DNA of 64,000 nucleotides, taken from contig CAKOGP040001113.1 of assembly GCA_933822405.4 (NCBI GenBank), forward strand, positions 1 to 64,000. Direction: 5' to 3'. Both the position numbers and the translations under genes were made by a program. Numbering within the stretch: the first letter of the stretch is position 1; the number at the start of each line of letters is the position of its first letter. The notes beneath the pieces are model-generated. The model did not search any database. It was not told the origin of the DNA and saw only the letters and a list, made by a program, of their open reading frames with translations. The stretch comes from Cylindrotheca closterium (taxonomy: Eukaryota > Bacillariophyta > Bacillariophyceae > Bacillariales > Bacillariaceae). Shown one piece after another: positions 31,357 through 41,286 of this stretch.

Positions 31357-32502
31357 CTATCCATAGCATCTGATGAAGGAGGTATCGCCCTTTTTGGCTG
31401 ATTGTCCTCCTTTCAGCAAGTATTGCTGGTGGTAGTCTTCCGCATCGTAAAATACCTTGGCAGGTAAGACTTCCGTCACACAATCCTCTCCAAATGACTC
31501 GATTGCCGAAGTCGCTACAGACTTTTGGTCATCATTGTGATAGTAGATACCATGTCGATATTGCGTGCCTCGATCATTTCCCACCTGATTCTTTAGGAAC
31601 TTGTTCTCGCCCAATCGATCCATCATCAATTCCACAAGGCGTGCATAGGATACAACCTCGGAATCATACAACACCATGACAGACTCGGTATGTCCAGTAG
31701 AGCCAGAGCAAACTTCCTTATAGGTTGGATACTCACTCTGGCCCTGCGTATATCCAACCTTGGTACCAACCACTCCATTTTCTCTCATGAATGCCAGCTC
31801 GGCGCCCCAGAAACAGCCAAATGCAAAGGTGGCAACGTGTATCTTGTTGCTATCACTTAGCGGAGGATACAGAAATCCAGAATCAGGCCCAGTGACTTTG
31901 GATATCAGCTTTACATATGCGGAGTAGGATGCTCCTGCAAGTGGTGGATTGGCATCCACTTTGAAGCTTTCGTCTCCATTTCGTTCCGTCACGGTGGCTT
32001 TGATGCCATTTCCCATTACAAGTTCCACTCCTGGTTGAATTAATGAAATATCAATGCCACTGTTTTGAATGGAATCAAATGAAAGTGTCGCCTCCAAATC
32101 AGGATTCCAAGCACCCCAACCAGCATCCAAGGTCTGGTTGTGGACCGACTCCCCTTCGTTCAACGTGGATATCAGGTCGTGAAGACCGGGAAGGTAGTTG
32201 CCTTTTCCAAGGGCAAACGTAAGAGTCTTATTATGTGTTTCGTCATCATCCATAAAGACACCATCGAAGAGCGCCTCTGGCACAAAGCTTCCTTCTGGAC
32301 GGAGATGGCATTCCACTGTCACAATGTCACAGCCAGCAAATGAGTCTTTGTCAGCACTTCGAATCATCGGAAGATCGCCATCATGAATTTGGATTAATGA
32401 TTTCGATCTCGTAAGAAATGAAAGCTTGGGAGAGAATGGAAGGCCAACGGAAAAGAACAAAGCAATGATCGTCAAAGATTTGATCTTATTCTTGTGCGTC
32501 AT
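31357..32502 (-). CDS. MSRA: SlyD-like FKBP domain fused to methionine sulfoxide reductase A
   Basis: 381 aa. Residues 1-22 form a signal-like hydrophobic segment (SLTIIALFFSVGLPFSP), so it enters the secretory route or, if bipartite, the plastid. Residues about 55-205 are a SlyD-type FKBP: LTFALGKGNYLPGLHDLI and, at the end, the diagnostic NPPLAG strand. Residues 222-381 are MsrA: FGCFWGAE (catalytic Cys230), the VCSGSTGHTE block (Cys265, His271, Glu273), YRHGIYY and AEDYHQQYL. The C-terminal IRCYG ending, with Cys379, is a likely resolving Cys as in plant-type MsrA. It reduces Met-S-sulfoxide; the FKBP part would add chaperone or prolyl-isomerase activity for unfolded substrates. No obvious intron. 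Confidence 0.92.
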   Translation of the reverse strand: MTHKNKIKSLTIIALFFSVGLPFSPKLSFLTRSKSLIQIHDGDLPMIRSADKDSFAGCDIVTVECHLRPEGSFVPEALFDGVFMDDDETHNKTLTFALGKGNYLPGLHDLISTLNEGESVHNQTLDAGWGAWNPDLEATLSFDSIQNSGIDISLIQPGVELVMGNGIKATVTERNGDESFKVDANPPLAGASYSAYVKLISKVTGPDSGFLYPPLSDSNKIHVATFAFGCFWGAELAFMRENGVVGTKVGYTQGQSEYPTYKEVCSGSTGHTESVMVLYDSEVVSYARLVELMMDRLGENKFLKNQVGNDRGTQYRHGIYYHNDDQKSVATSAIESFGEDCVTEVLPAKVFYDAEDYHQQYLLKGGQSAKKGDTSFIRCYG

Positions 32503-33390
32503 CGTCGTTCAAACATTAAAATTTTGTGGTCGTCATTGAATGCGTGATGGGTAAAACAGTCCCCCATATAATGACGCAAAAGAGGGCACCCCACCAACTC
32601 CCCTAAGAAAAAACATATAAAAGGAAGGAGGCAATGAGGTTGGTACCGGGACTACTGAAGGAAAACAATAATCATAAAATCTACCGTAGACAATTCCTCC
32701 GTTCGGCAAACTACCTGAAACGACACAGATCGAAATCATTGAGTTTTAAATGAGAAAGAGATTCCTGTGGTTGGTATCATGAGACTTTGATAGTAAAACT
32801 TCAGGATTATTGAACTAGAACATGGCGAAGCATACAGGCAAGAAGGACACAGCAGGAAGCAATGGGTGGTTGAAGACAACAGATCGAAGAATATACTTCC
32901 CAGATCACACAGTAACACTCTACCCCGAATTGCAAATCCTGCGTCATTCCCCCTATTCTCTGAAACATACAGTACGTTCTTGAACTAAAGACTAAGAAAG
33001 TGCTTTGGCTGACACTTCCGGCAGTGACGAGCCACGACTTTTTAGGGGAATTTGTTGCAACACTTCAAACGACCTGACAACTTGACATTTAATGATTTCT
33101 GATCGTCGAATGCTTTGTCAAATGTCAAAGTCTATAAAATCAAAATTCGCCGGATCATGACACTTAATGCCAGATGGTTGAAGCAGCTGTCCCCTTCGGA
33201 GTGGCCGACTTGAGCAGCTGTTTGTTGATTGTTGATCAGATTGTATGGCTGCCGGTTCCAGAAAATGCCCACCGGTGGAGTCTTTTAGTCTTTTCATGCC
33301 AAACCAACCAGACGTTTTCAGGTTTCTTGTCATTGGTTTCCAACGAAAGCACAACACAATCGCAATCGCAATCGCATCGGAAAAGTGACA
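32503..33390. other. Intergenic region upstream of the small basic gene array
   Basis: The promoter of the MsrA gene (-) and of the first small basic gene (+). There is a plus-strand ATATAAAAGG at about 32615-32624. A CACAATCGCAATCGC tract just before 33391 is partly shared with the region before 36516. No supported ORF. Confidence 0.45.
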
Positions 33391-33696
33391 ATGGGGAAGA
33401 ACGAAGCTGCTAGTAACAACACTACACCAACTCAGGGAACAATATCGCCTGGTGGTCAAGGGGGCAAGGGCACTCCACCCTTCCCACCGAACAAGAAGGC
33501 AACATTCCACAACGTTTCCGCCACAGGTCTCGAGTTGGTGGCTCTCCCAAACTTCTTGCACAGCAACAGCACGCTATCCGAAGCATCAGAGACGTCCAGC
33601 TTGGGCCCAGCTCCTTCCTTGAATCTCAAGATGAGACGTTCTGAATCCTGCCCTAACGATATTGCCAGAACGCAACTGTTCCCACATGATGACTGA
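33391..33696 (+). CDS. Small basic tandem-family protein, copy 1
   Basis: 101 aa from the Met of MGKNEAASNN; the ATG two codons upstream (33385) is also possible, but this one aligns with MSK/MGK of the other copies. The family blocks are: TPPFPPNKKATFHNVSATGL in the middle; a Ser/Thr linker (STLSEASETSS); SLNLKMRRSES; and a tail, NDIARTQLFPHDD. It is basic, Pro/Ser-rich, and has no signal peptide, TM or Cys motif. The KK..FH and MRRSE blocks are conserved in all four copies, so the product is under some constraint. RRSES resembles a basophilic kinase site. Family not recognised. Confidence 0.72.
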   Translation: MGKNEAASNNTTPTQGTISPGGQGGKGTPPFPPNKKATFHNVSATGLELVALPNFLHSNSTLSEASETSSLGPAPSLNLKMRRSESCPNDIARTQLFPHDD

Positions 33697-34677
33697 CGAT
33701 GCTTCCACCAAGGAAATATAGAATGGCTAGCGCTAAAAAAATCAATTCACGCACAATACCGACGAAAGCTAATAAGTAAGAAGCTGATCACCATGATCAA
33801 CAGAAAACAAAAGAGGTGTAGATTTTAAAAAATAAACCTGTATAGACGAACCAGCTACAGCTATATACAGTACACTGAATCCTTCGATCCACGCAAACAA
33901 GAATGCAACGATGTGCACTTTCTTTCGGTCCGGTTTTTTTTGGTGTTCCTCGATTTGTTCTTGTTGTTTACAATAGTTTTGAACAACTTTCATCATCGTT
34001 CGCATTGCCGTTTTTCCGCTATGGGTTTCTGTCAACTTCAGCGTGCTACTATGTTGATGTGATAGCAGATGAGTACGGATTCAGCATTCGGGCTCGGCGT
34101 CTCAACATCTACGTCAATGCACGAACCCATCCTTTTTACGAAGACACCAAATCAGATGAGATATTTGTTCTTGGGTGTGCTGTGCCAATTGACGACCGAG
34201 TAATGCTGATTTGTAGGACCTAGTAGCATATAAGATTTTCTCCAATAAGCGGAACTGTACCTGGAACCTCGTACCGGCATCCAAAAGCAACTGGAGTAAA
34301 ATAAGGTTTCTCCTTCCCAAAAGCAGCTGATTTAAAAGAAAGTGAAGTGTTATTTTACGTTTTACGTGGTACCATGAAACGGTATTCATGTGTAAATGCT
34401 TTCACTTTTGGTTAAATATATATAATATATAACCTTTTTCGGACAAAAGGTACGTGTACTAGTAGTCATGGTGCGTGATTGAATCAGGATTTTTACGCTA
34501 TACAGTAAGAATGAATGGCATCCCATGATTACTTTTACCAAAATGCCCACCCACTGGAACGACGTTTGAACCACACCTTCGCTACGGCTATAATGAAACA
34601 ACGCTGGCACTTGGTACTTGTGTCATTGGGTTTGCAGTCTAAAACACAATCACAGTTGTATTAGCAGAAAAAGAAAA
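33697..34677. other. Spacer between small basic genes 1 and 2
   Basis: The first 130 bp carry 3' sequence (AAGTAAGAAGCTGATCACCA, then a GAGGTGTA block) that is also recognisable after copies 2 and 3. The duplicated unit therefore includes the 3' flank. ORFs of about 90-106 codons on both strands (33769-34223) show no family similarity and are not annotated. Confidence 0.5.
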
Positions 34678-34947
34678 ATGTCCAAGTACGAAGATGGATA
34701 CAGAACGCCACCAAGGGCACAGGGAAGCAGATCTGCTGCCCATTACAACGATGAGGCAAGGGGAACTCTTCCATTTCCACCACCAAAGAAGGCGAGATTC
34801 CACTATTCCTCATCCAAAGGTCTCACACTCTTACAACACACTTCATGGGACCACGAGCAAGGACGAGTTTCAGAAACGACGTCCAGCTTGTTGAGCATTC
34901 CACCTCCTTCCTTGAGTCTCAAGATGAGACGGCCTTTAACAACATAA
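34678..34947 (+). CDS. Small basic tandem-family protein, copy 2 (shortened by an in-frame stop)
   Basis: 89 aa: MSKYEDGYRTPPRAQG, PFPPPKKARFHYSSSKGL, and SLSLKMRRPLTT before TAA at 34945-34947. Reading on in the same frame past this single stop gives PISSYASTTDIARKALLSHE, which aligns with the C-terminal tail of copies 1 and 4. The ancestral protein was therefore about 25-30 residues longer. Either copy 2 has a recent nonsense mutation or the stop is read through. The conserved RRSE has become RRPL. The upstream in-frame Met at 34618 lies outside the family alignment. Confidence 0.7.
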   Translation: MSKYEDGYRTPPRAQGSRSAAHYNDEARGTLPFPPPKKARFHYSSSKGLTLLQHTSWDHEQGRVSETTSSLLSIPPPSLSLKMRRPLTT

Positions 34948-35679
34948 CCAATATCCTCCTACGCTAGTACTACGGATATCGCAAGAAAGGCATTGCTGTC
35001 GCATGAGGACGATGCCCCCTCCTCCACCACCATCATGGCACTTTGGATAAATAACAACACCTTGAAGCTGAGGAACTAAGCTTGCCACGACGATGATCAG
35101 CAGAAAGACAGAGGTGTACATAACAAAGAAAAAGTTTAGCCGTAACGGTTATACCCTTATTTCATGCATAGTACTACTGTGATTCATTTCCATCACTGCA
35201 AGTCATATGCCGAGCTACAATGGCTGCACTTCAATGGCTCTCATTTTAAAATTAAAAAATGTGGATTGCATTGTTTAGTCCATCGCCATCGGAAAGAGCC
35301 GTCAGTTGTGGTGAAAAATCCACTTCCTATCTGTGACTGGAAGTTTCGTCGTGTACTCGTCGACTTCTTGACTCAGGCCGTCAAACACAACTTCCAGCTG
35401 TACTTTCTGGCGGCCAACAAATGGTGTCAGAGGTCATATTCAATGTCAGTTTCACCGCGAACGACATCACCTTCAACTTCAAGGTATTTTGCAGATAAAA
35501 AGCACTTCCGAACTTGTTTCGCGGGGAAAATATAATATATCATCTGATCAAATCAAAGCGAGATTATTGTTTCCCACCGCACCGGAACGACGTTTGCCTC
35601 ACAGCCAAACGAAAGAAAGACTTTTGGCTCACAAATTTGAAATTGTCATCAATTCCAAAAACAAACACAGGTAACATCA
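34948..35679. other. Spacer between small basic genes 2 and 3
   Basis: It begins with the residual C-terminal coding tail of copy 2 (34948 to about 35013). About 35094-35118 carries the shared 3' block (TGATCAGCAGAAAGACAGAG). Bases 35610-35640 carry a 5' block, ACTTTTGGCTCACAAATT, that is repeated before copy 4 (about 36450). No other gene is supported. Confidence 0.5.
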
Positions 35680-35991
35680 ATGTCGAAGAACCAAGATGGA
35701 GCCTACAGAACACCAGCTCGGGGAAGAAAATCAGCAATCGACAGGTTGACTCCGCCGATGCCGCCATCCAAGAAACCAAGATTCGACCATTCTCCATCCA
35801 ACAAAGGTCTTCAGTTGCACCCTCCAATATTGCAGCCAAGCATTCTATGTGCCAAACAAGTATCAGTGCTGTGCAACTTGAGCCCACCTCCTAAATTGAA
35901 TCTTAAGATGCGACGATCTGAACGCGTGACACCATCGTCCTTTGCTACCAAGTTCCCAATAACGAAATTGTTTTCAAACGATCTTTGCTGA
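35680..35991 (+). CDS. Small basic tandem-family protein, copy 3
   Basis: 103 aa: MSKNQDGAYRTPARGRKS, LTPPMPPSKKPRFDHSPSNK followed by GLQLHPP, then VSVLCNLSPPPKLNLKMRRS ending ERVTPSSFATKFPITKLFSN. All family blocks are present and the tail is intact. It is basic with no targeting signal, so cytosolic or nuclear. The 5' flank shares ACTTTTGGCTCACAAATT with copy 4 and the 3' flank shares AAGTAAGAAGC with copy 1. This fits duplication of whole transcription units rather than only coding exons. Confidence 0.75.
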   Translation: MSKNQDGAYRTPARGRKSAIDRLTPPMPPSKKPRFDHSPSNKGLQLHPPILQPSILCAKQVSVLCNLSPPPKLNLKMRRSERVTPSSFATKFPITKLFSNDLC

Positions 35992-36515
35992 TAGATGCGC
36001 TTCCGAAATTGCACTCATTACTATGGCTACATCGAGATACCGATGCTAAGCAAGTAAGAAGCGGATCACGATTATAAAAGGAAATTACCACGTGTAGATT
36101 ATCGAGTATAGACACGAGTTGCTCACTGCAGCCAGGGGCATTGTTGGATGTGATGTGAACCATGAAATAATAGTATTGCAGTATCGGATAAGATCTCTGT
36201 TGTACGGTACCTAGAGTATGAGTACCACATAAATATACGAGTATGTTCTTCTACTGTATTCCAGCGGATCTTTTCTTTTTAGACACACTTCGCTTGGCGC
36301 TCGACACGGTTCCTGGTACTATATACAGTACAACCAGCTGCTTCATCGGACAGTCAAATGTGGAGGTAAGTATCAAGCCTGCTGGCCGGTGCATACTGAA
36401 CTGATAGAGACCAGATGTTCGGGGTATTGCAATTTTTAGACTAGTGACAAAACGACTTTTGGCTCACAAATTCTTCACTGGGGCTAAACACAATCGCATC
36501 GCAAAATTACCATCA
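35992..36515. other. Spacer between small basic genes 3 and 4
   Basis: The first 110 bp hold the family 3' flank. About 36446-36510 is the 5' flank shared with copy 3 and, near the ATG, with copy 1. TACCGGT/GGTACC-type palindromes occur near 36205 and 36310. No other gene. Confidence 0.5.
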
Positions 36516-36854
36516 ATGTCAAAGCACGAAGATGGACTGAGGACACCACTTCGAGGGAGAAAATATCCAGGTTTCCGTGTTGCAAAGGAAGACAGGTTGA
36601 TTCCACCGCTCCCACCATCAAAGAAGAAGCCGAATTTCCACCACTTTTCACCGTCTTCTTGTCCCGAGGAATTGCGTCTCCCAATCTTGAGAAACAGTTT
36701 ACGCCCCGAACAAGTGTCAGCGACGCCAGGCTTGAACCATCTTCCTTCATTGAAGCTGAAGAGGCGACGGTCTGAATGCAGCATAACGCCATCGTATCAT
36801 GATGCTGCTACTAATTTTCCAAGAAGGAAGAAATTGCTTTCAGACGGTCATTGA
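36516..36854 (+). CDS. Small basic tandem-family protein, copy 4
   Basis: 112 aa from MSKHEDGLRTPLRGRKYPGF; the frame is open from 36444, but this Met aligns with copies 2 and 3. Blocks: LIPPLPPSKKKPNFHHFSPS, ELRLPILRNSLRPEQVSATP, SLKLKRRRSECSITPSY, and a tail NFPRRKKLLSDGH. It is the most basic copy, with RRRS and PRRKK clusters. A decayed copy at 44.85-45.05 kb is most similar to this one. Function unknown. Confidence 0.75.
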   Translation: MSKHEDGLRTPLRGRKYPGFRVAKEDRLIPPLPPSKKKPNFHHFSPSSCPEELRLPILRNSLRPEQVSATPGLNHLPSLKLKRRRSECSITPSYHDAATNFPRRKKLLSDGH

Positions 36855-37340
36855 TGGGTGCCTCCGCAAGGAGCTTCGACTGGCTCAAGTTAATCATGCT
36901 GGTTATGATGCTCAATGAACAAGAGACACAGAGTGAAAGGATCGAGCTACGGTTGCTGCGTTTGAGCAATGAGTGATAGTGACTGTAGCCACCGCTAGCT
37001 AGTAGCTAGTCTATCCAAATTGAGCATCCGCTCTGGTTTCTGTTCCCGCATCGGGAATGGTTTGCATGGCCGCGAGGGTATATTCGTCTTGCAAGATTTT
37101 TTGGATTTATGACCCCGATCCGCGAATTTCCCACCCTTTCCACCCAAATTTTGGCATTTTCCAAAAAAATAGCACCATAGAGATCCAAAATGGTCATTTT
37201 GAGAAGACGTCGCATAACGACGCCGATTGGACAGATAGAAGCGCATTGGGCTGAGGATATCAGCCCTATGCTTGAAACTAATTCGCGCCAATTTTTGACT
37301 GAGGGAGGATGAAATTCATGACTCGTCATCATCATTCACG

Positions 37341-38287
37341 ATGGCAACGCGACGTGGAAAGAGGAACGCCAAGGAGACACCTCCACGGTCCCATCACAAG
37401 AAGAAAAGAGTGTACCTTTGTACCCATGCAAGTGGAAAGCAGTGGTGTACGGCCTGTGACTCGTGTAAACGTTGTAAAGCTCCTCCTCGGCCAGATTTGC
37501 CAAACGACAAACAATGCCAAGCCCACACTGTTGCTACATCTACAAGAATCAGGAAGAAATCAATCAACGGCCTCGAATACTGCATGCCTACTGTCACACC
37601 ACACAAAAGCGGCCGCCCAAAAAGGACAACCTACGATGACACCGTCGGGAAAATCCAACAGACCACAGCAGAAGACGCTCAAGTCGAAGCTGACGAAAAA
37701 CTCCAAGCTGAATTGACGGCAATCAAGAGCGAAATGAAGGTGGAGAATGCCAAAACGGTCCAATGTATCAGAGAAGAATCAGAGGCGGAGGCTCTGAAAT
37801 TATTGATCCAGACAAATGGCAAAGACGTGGAGCTTCCTGCCGAATTTTTCATTGAATCATTGAAGCTCAGAGCAGAGATTTTGAGGATTTGATCCGTGGA
37901 AGAGAGAATGAAAAGAGGGAGGCGGAAGAGGTCGAACATCAGCTGATTGTTATGTTGGAGAGCTACCTTTGTATCCGAGTTGCTGTGGCAGTTGATGACA
38001 ACAAGCCGGCTGTTGGTCGAGTGGTGGATGTTAACCTCGTGAAAGAAGATGGCAAAACCGTCAACACTGCGAACTATATTGTCGAGTTTGATGGCGAGGT
38101 TTACTTCGAAGGCAACCGGACGGATCGCGTAGAACTGAACCAAGAACAGGTGTTGTATGCGATGGACTTCATGAAAGAAATTGAATCTTTTGAAGATGAT
38201 GTTGACGAGGACGGCGAAGACGGTGCTTGTGTGCCGGTGAGTAGAGACTGGGATGAATTGGAAGAATATGTAGGCAACGTTGCGTAG
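37341..38287 (+). pseudogene. Frame-broken gene: Cys-rich/AT-hook-like N terminus, coiled coil, Tudor-like C terminus
   Basis: The first frame (37341-37892, 183 aa) has a basic N terminus, a Cys/His cluster (YLCTHASGKQWCTACDSCKR then CKAPP...CQAH), a GRPKR AT-hook-like motif and a predicted coiled coil (DEKLQAELTAIKSEMKVENA). The second frame (to 38287) has no ATG at its start. It continues the coiled coil naturally (LIRGRENEKREAEEVEHQL), then a chromatin-reader-like strand block (AVGRVVDVNLVKEDGKTVNT, YIVEFDGEVYFEG) and an acidic tail. The frames overlap at about 37880-37892 in ATTTTGAGGATTTGA. A one-base indel, a small intron or ribosomal frameshifting are possible. Such modules occur in some transposon-encoded proteins. 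Confidence 0.6.
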
Positions 38288-40244
38288 GCTTGGTAATAGA
38301 TCCAATGAATTACATTCCTTTTTGTAGGCTAAGCAGTGCAGTAGCAAGATTAAAATCCCATTCTGCTTCTGCTTTCAAGCAACGTGAATTTGATGTGGTT
38401 TTGGAAAAAACAGAAATCTCGGATGTTTTTGGGTTCCATTTTGGTTCCACGCAAAAATTCAACGAGGCGCCTGGTACTTTAGCAAGAATTTGCGCGCGAA
38501 CCAGTATTTTCCGTACGTAATCAGACGTCTAACTCTTCGCGCACCTCTATGCGCCCTTCAGTTGAGATCGTCTTCAATCACATCAATTCTTCTTTCCACC
38601 AACAATGGTATGCCTTCAGGCCGAGGAAATCACCACCCTCGGGAGGAAAACTCTTGCATTTTGGAAGCGGCCTTTGTCGTGACCGTATCTATCTTGTTTG
38701 TATGAGGTGAAATGGACGAGTTTGTTCCTTTCACCTCTGAAATGACTGCAAAAGACACATAAACGAGGTCTGAAATTCGGTTTTTGCATGGATTTGGGAC
38801 CCCACGCAGTCGCAAGGCAGTAAAGATGTCAAATTTTCTTCGGAAGTTGCTTATTATGTTATAGGAAAGACGGTGGTATCATTTGATGTGCGGTATCTGG
38901 GCTCCTACAGGACGATTTTCACACGACAATATTGAGTTGGGAATTCGTCCATCACAATGGGTAGCCGGTGTGGGCGCCCAGAGAAGTAAAAACTGAATAA
39001 CATGTTATGGCAAGCATGTTTGATAGATGGACTATGGCTGGAGCGGCGATTCACTATTCCTTTCGCCTCCATTACACTACAATCTACCAAAATTCGCCAA
39101 ACATGTTCTGTTGGGTTGCTTAATCTGGTCAGCAGAAGGTCAAGAGGGCAAGGCCTCATATGCAACATGTGCTGGAAAGCTTCGCAGTGACCATACCTAC
39201 TCGGAGATCCATTCGGTTGCTTTTTCTATGGAATATTGGCTGAGATTTTTGAATCCGAATGTTTGCTGCTGTCGTGTCACCTGTCATCATGAGGGTCGGT
39301 GTGGCCGCCCTGGAGACAACTATACATTCAACAATACACCAGAAGGTCCCTTGGATACCTATTGTTTCTATTTTCTGGTTTCTTTACATTTTTTCGGCCT
39401 AGATCAAGAATGATCTAACAAAAATGGGAAGAGTTTTCAGTGAAATTCGGTCCAAAATGGGAAATGGTATTGGTGTGGACCGAATTTCCTCAGAATTCTT
39501 CATTCCAACATACAGTTGTCGTCCATGGGTATGTATGATGAGATTGGGGGGCTTGGAATGGGTGATTTCTACGTGCAAGCGATTCAATGGCAATCACCCT
39601 GCTACAGTGGTCAATCCAGGTTTATGAAACTTGGTGTCAGGAATCCTTCTCAGTCGCCGAGTCAGTACCCAGACACCATGGCACTAAGTTCAAAGTTGTC
39701 CAAATACCAACTAGTATCGACTTTGGGCGGTGTTTTGGAGTGCTGCGCCGGTAAATAGATTCTAGGCTAGCTTATTTTTTTCTCTCTTTCCTAAGGTTTC
39801 TCTTTGACTTGGTCGAATTTCCTTCCCTGTGATCGAATCTAGCCACTTTCGCAATTTAGAGTATGCAGAGGTCTAGTTTAGGTATATATTTATAATATCG
39901 CCGGGAAATTTATCTAAAAATGTAATCGCAACAAGGTCGTATGGTAGGAGATCGCCCTCTTACCTCTTGTTTTTCGTTTTGGTAATCACACGAGTCAAAA
40001 TCGGAATTGACTCAATCGACTTACTAATTGACTCAATCGACTTGATAACGGTTTCTTTTTTAGCCGTTACACAAATGTTGTTTTCTGTAGTGAAGCCCCT
40101 CTACGACCTCCTAGCAACTTGGAATTTTTTACAAGGAATGGGCAAACTATTCTCTAGCGACCTGAAAAGGTTCTAGGTCCATAGCTGCTTTTTGAAATTT
40201 TTACTTTGTCACCAGAATTCCAAATTCCTGCCACATTTTGGGTT
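38288..40244. other. Non-coding interior of the inverted-repeat unit
   Basis: No credible transposase ORF is seen on either strand. Features: a 12-bp inverted repeat, GAAATTCGGTCC/GGACCGAATTTC, at about 39441-39487, and a tandem duplication of AATTGACTCAATCGACTT near 40004-40045. ORFs at 38905-39168 (-) and 39027-39413 (+) lack recognisable motifs. Confidence 0.45.
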
Positions 40245-40752
40245 GGGAATTCGCGGATCGGGGTCTTATATTATAAGGCCGTTTTTAGAACAGAATCCTA
40301 CTCCTATAAATAGAAATTAGGCTATACCGGTAGGAGGCAAGTCAGCAAGTCCACTAGCCGGGGAATATAGAGAGAGCGAGTCCTAGAGCCACACCAATTA
40401 GTTCAATGATATTCATTAGAACATGGATTCGATTGTTTGGACTACTGCTAGACTCTTGCCATGAAGTCGTGCAGAAGGCGATGTTGTGATGGATCCATCC
40501 TTTTGAATGACTTATTAATATTTATTGAAAAACTACCAGGTACTGTACCGTATCTCATCATCATCGATCTTGAATCTGCATTTCACTCCTTCCACGTGGA
40601 TGTTGCTTCCTTCAACCGTCGAACGCACGTAACCGCACGATATTATGCCTTGTCACGTCCGACAATCGGACTAACAAAGTACTTTCACGTTGATTTTGTA
40701 CCAAATTCGAAAATGACCAAAACAACAAAGATCATCAACCTTCGAACTTATC

Positions 40753-40832
40753 GTACCGGGACGGCCGGGACAATCAATATTTACTCACAAGAATTGTATG
40801 CTAAATTTCTATTTCCCGGCCGTTCCCGGTAC
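40753..40832. repeat. 80-bp micro-element with terminal inverted repeats, copy A
   Basis: The left end GTACCGGGACGGCCGGGA pairs with the inverse of the right end, apart from a one-base indel (GTACCGGGAACGGCCGGGA). The roughly 40-bp AT-rich centre is nearly identical to that of copy B at 43821-43889. Two copies 3 kb apart with the same ends indicate a tiny mobile or folding element. Confidence 0.8.
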
Positions 40833-40893
40833 AAGAAGTTCTTGTTTCAGAATTTCGGTCATTTACTTGTCGAATAAGTCAAACTATGAATCC

Positions 40894-40913
40894 GACTGAC
40901 TGACTGACTGACT
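40894..40913. repeat. GACT tetranucleotide repeat
   Basis: Five tandem GACT units. Ordinary microsatellite. Confidence 0.85.
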
Positions 40914-41286
40914 CAATCGAACATCGCGTTTTGTGCCGTTATTGTCGTCATCTCATGCGGCTATACGAATTTTCCTCGATGTCCGGTCTGCGCATATACG
41001 ATCTTATTACATGATTGGGACTGCGTGCATGTGATGATGATGATGATGCAACCTCAGGATCATCGTTCATATATTCATTTGACAACCATACTCCAAGTCT
41101 GTATGTGAAAGGACGAGCCACTGTTGCTACGCTCACTATTGATATCACTCAAGTTTCCCTTGTTGTGTTTCGACATCTCTGATTTTTTGTAGAAAAAGAT
41201 CTTGGATAAGACTTTGAACTATCATAATTTATTATCAATACGGAGACATGTCTCCTCATGATGTGCGATCCAGCCAACACCAGTCT

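Larger units (their letters stand above)
37111..40265. mobile_element. 3.15-kb unit bounded by 18-bp terminal inverted repeats
   Basis: GACCCCGATCCGCGAATT at 37111-37128 is exactly inverted at 40248-40265, with partial pairing further inward (CCCA, CCC). TTAT flanks both outer ends (37107-37110 and 40266-40269), compatible with a 4-bp target duplication. Inside is a frame-broken gene at 37341-38287 with a Cys-rich N terminus, then 2 kb without a clear ORF. No recognisable transposase is present, so it is probably a non-autonomous or decayed DNA transposon, possibly carrying a captured gene. The alternative, that the repeats are coincidental, is unlikely at 18 of 18 bases but not excluded. Confidence 0.65.
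40266..41286. other. Intergenic region with a micro-palindromic element
   Basis: It contains the 80-bp palindrome-ended element (40753-40832) and a GACT microsatellite (40894-40913). A 138-codon plus ORF (40461-40877) runs straight through the 80-bp element and is not accepted as a gene. Confidence 0.5.

Noticed and set aside
33769..34223. ORFs of 88-106 codons on both strands between small basic copies 1 and 2
   Set aside because: They do not recur in the other spacers, overlap each other on opposite strands, and part lies in the duplicated 3' flank.
39027..39413. 128-codon plus ORF inside the inverted-repeat unit, considered as a transposase remnant
   Set aside because: No catalytic DDE/DDD spacing or known transposase block could be seen.
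40461..40877. 138-codon plus ORF
   Set aside because: It runs through the 80-bp palindromic micro-element, whose second copy is clearly intergenic, and has no recognisable motif.
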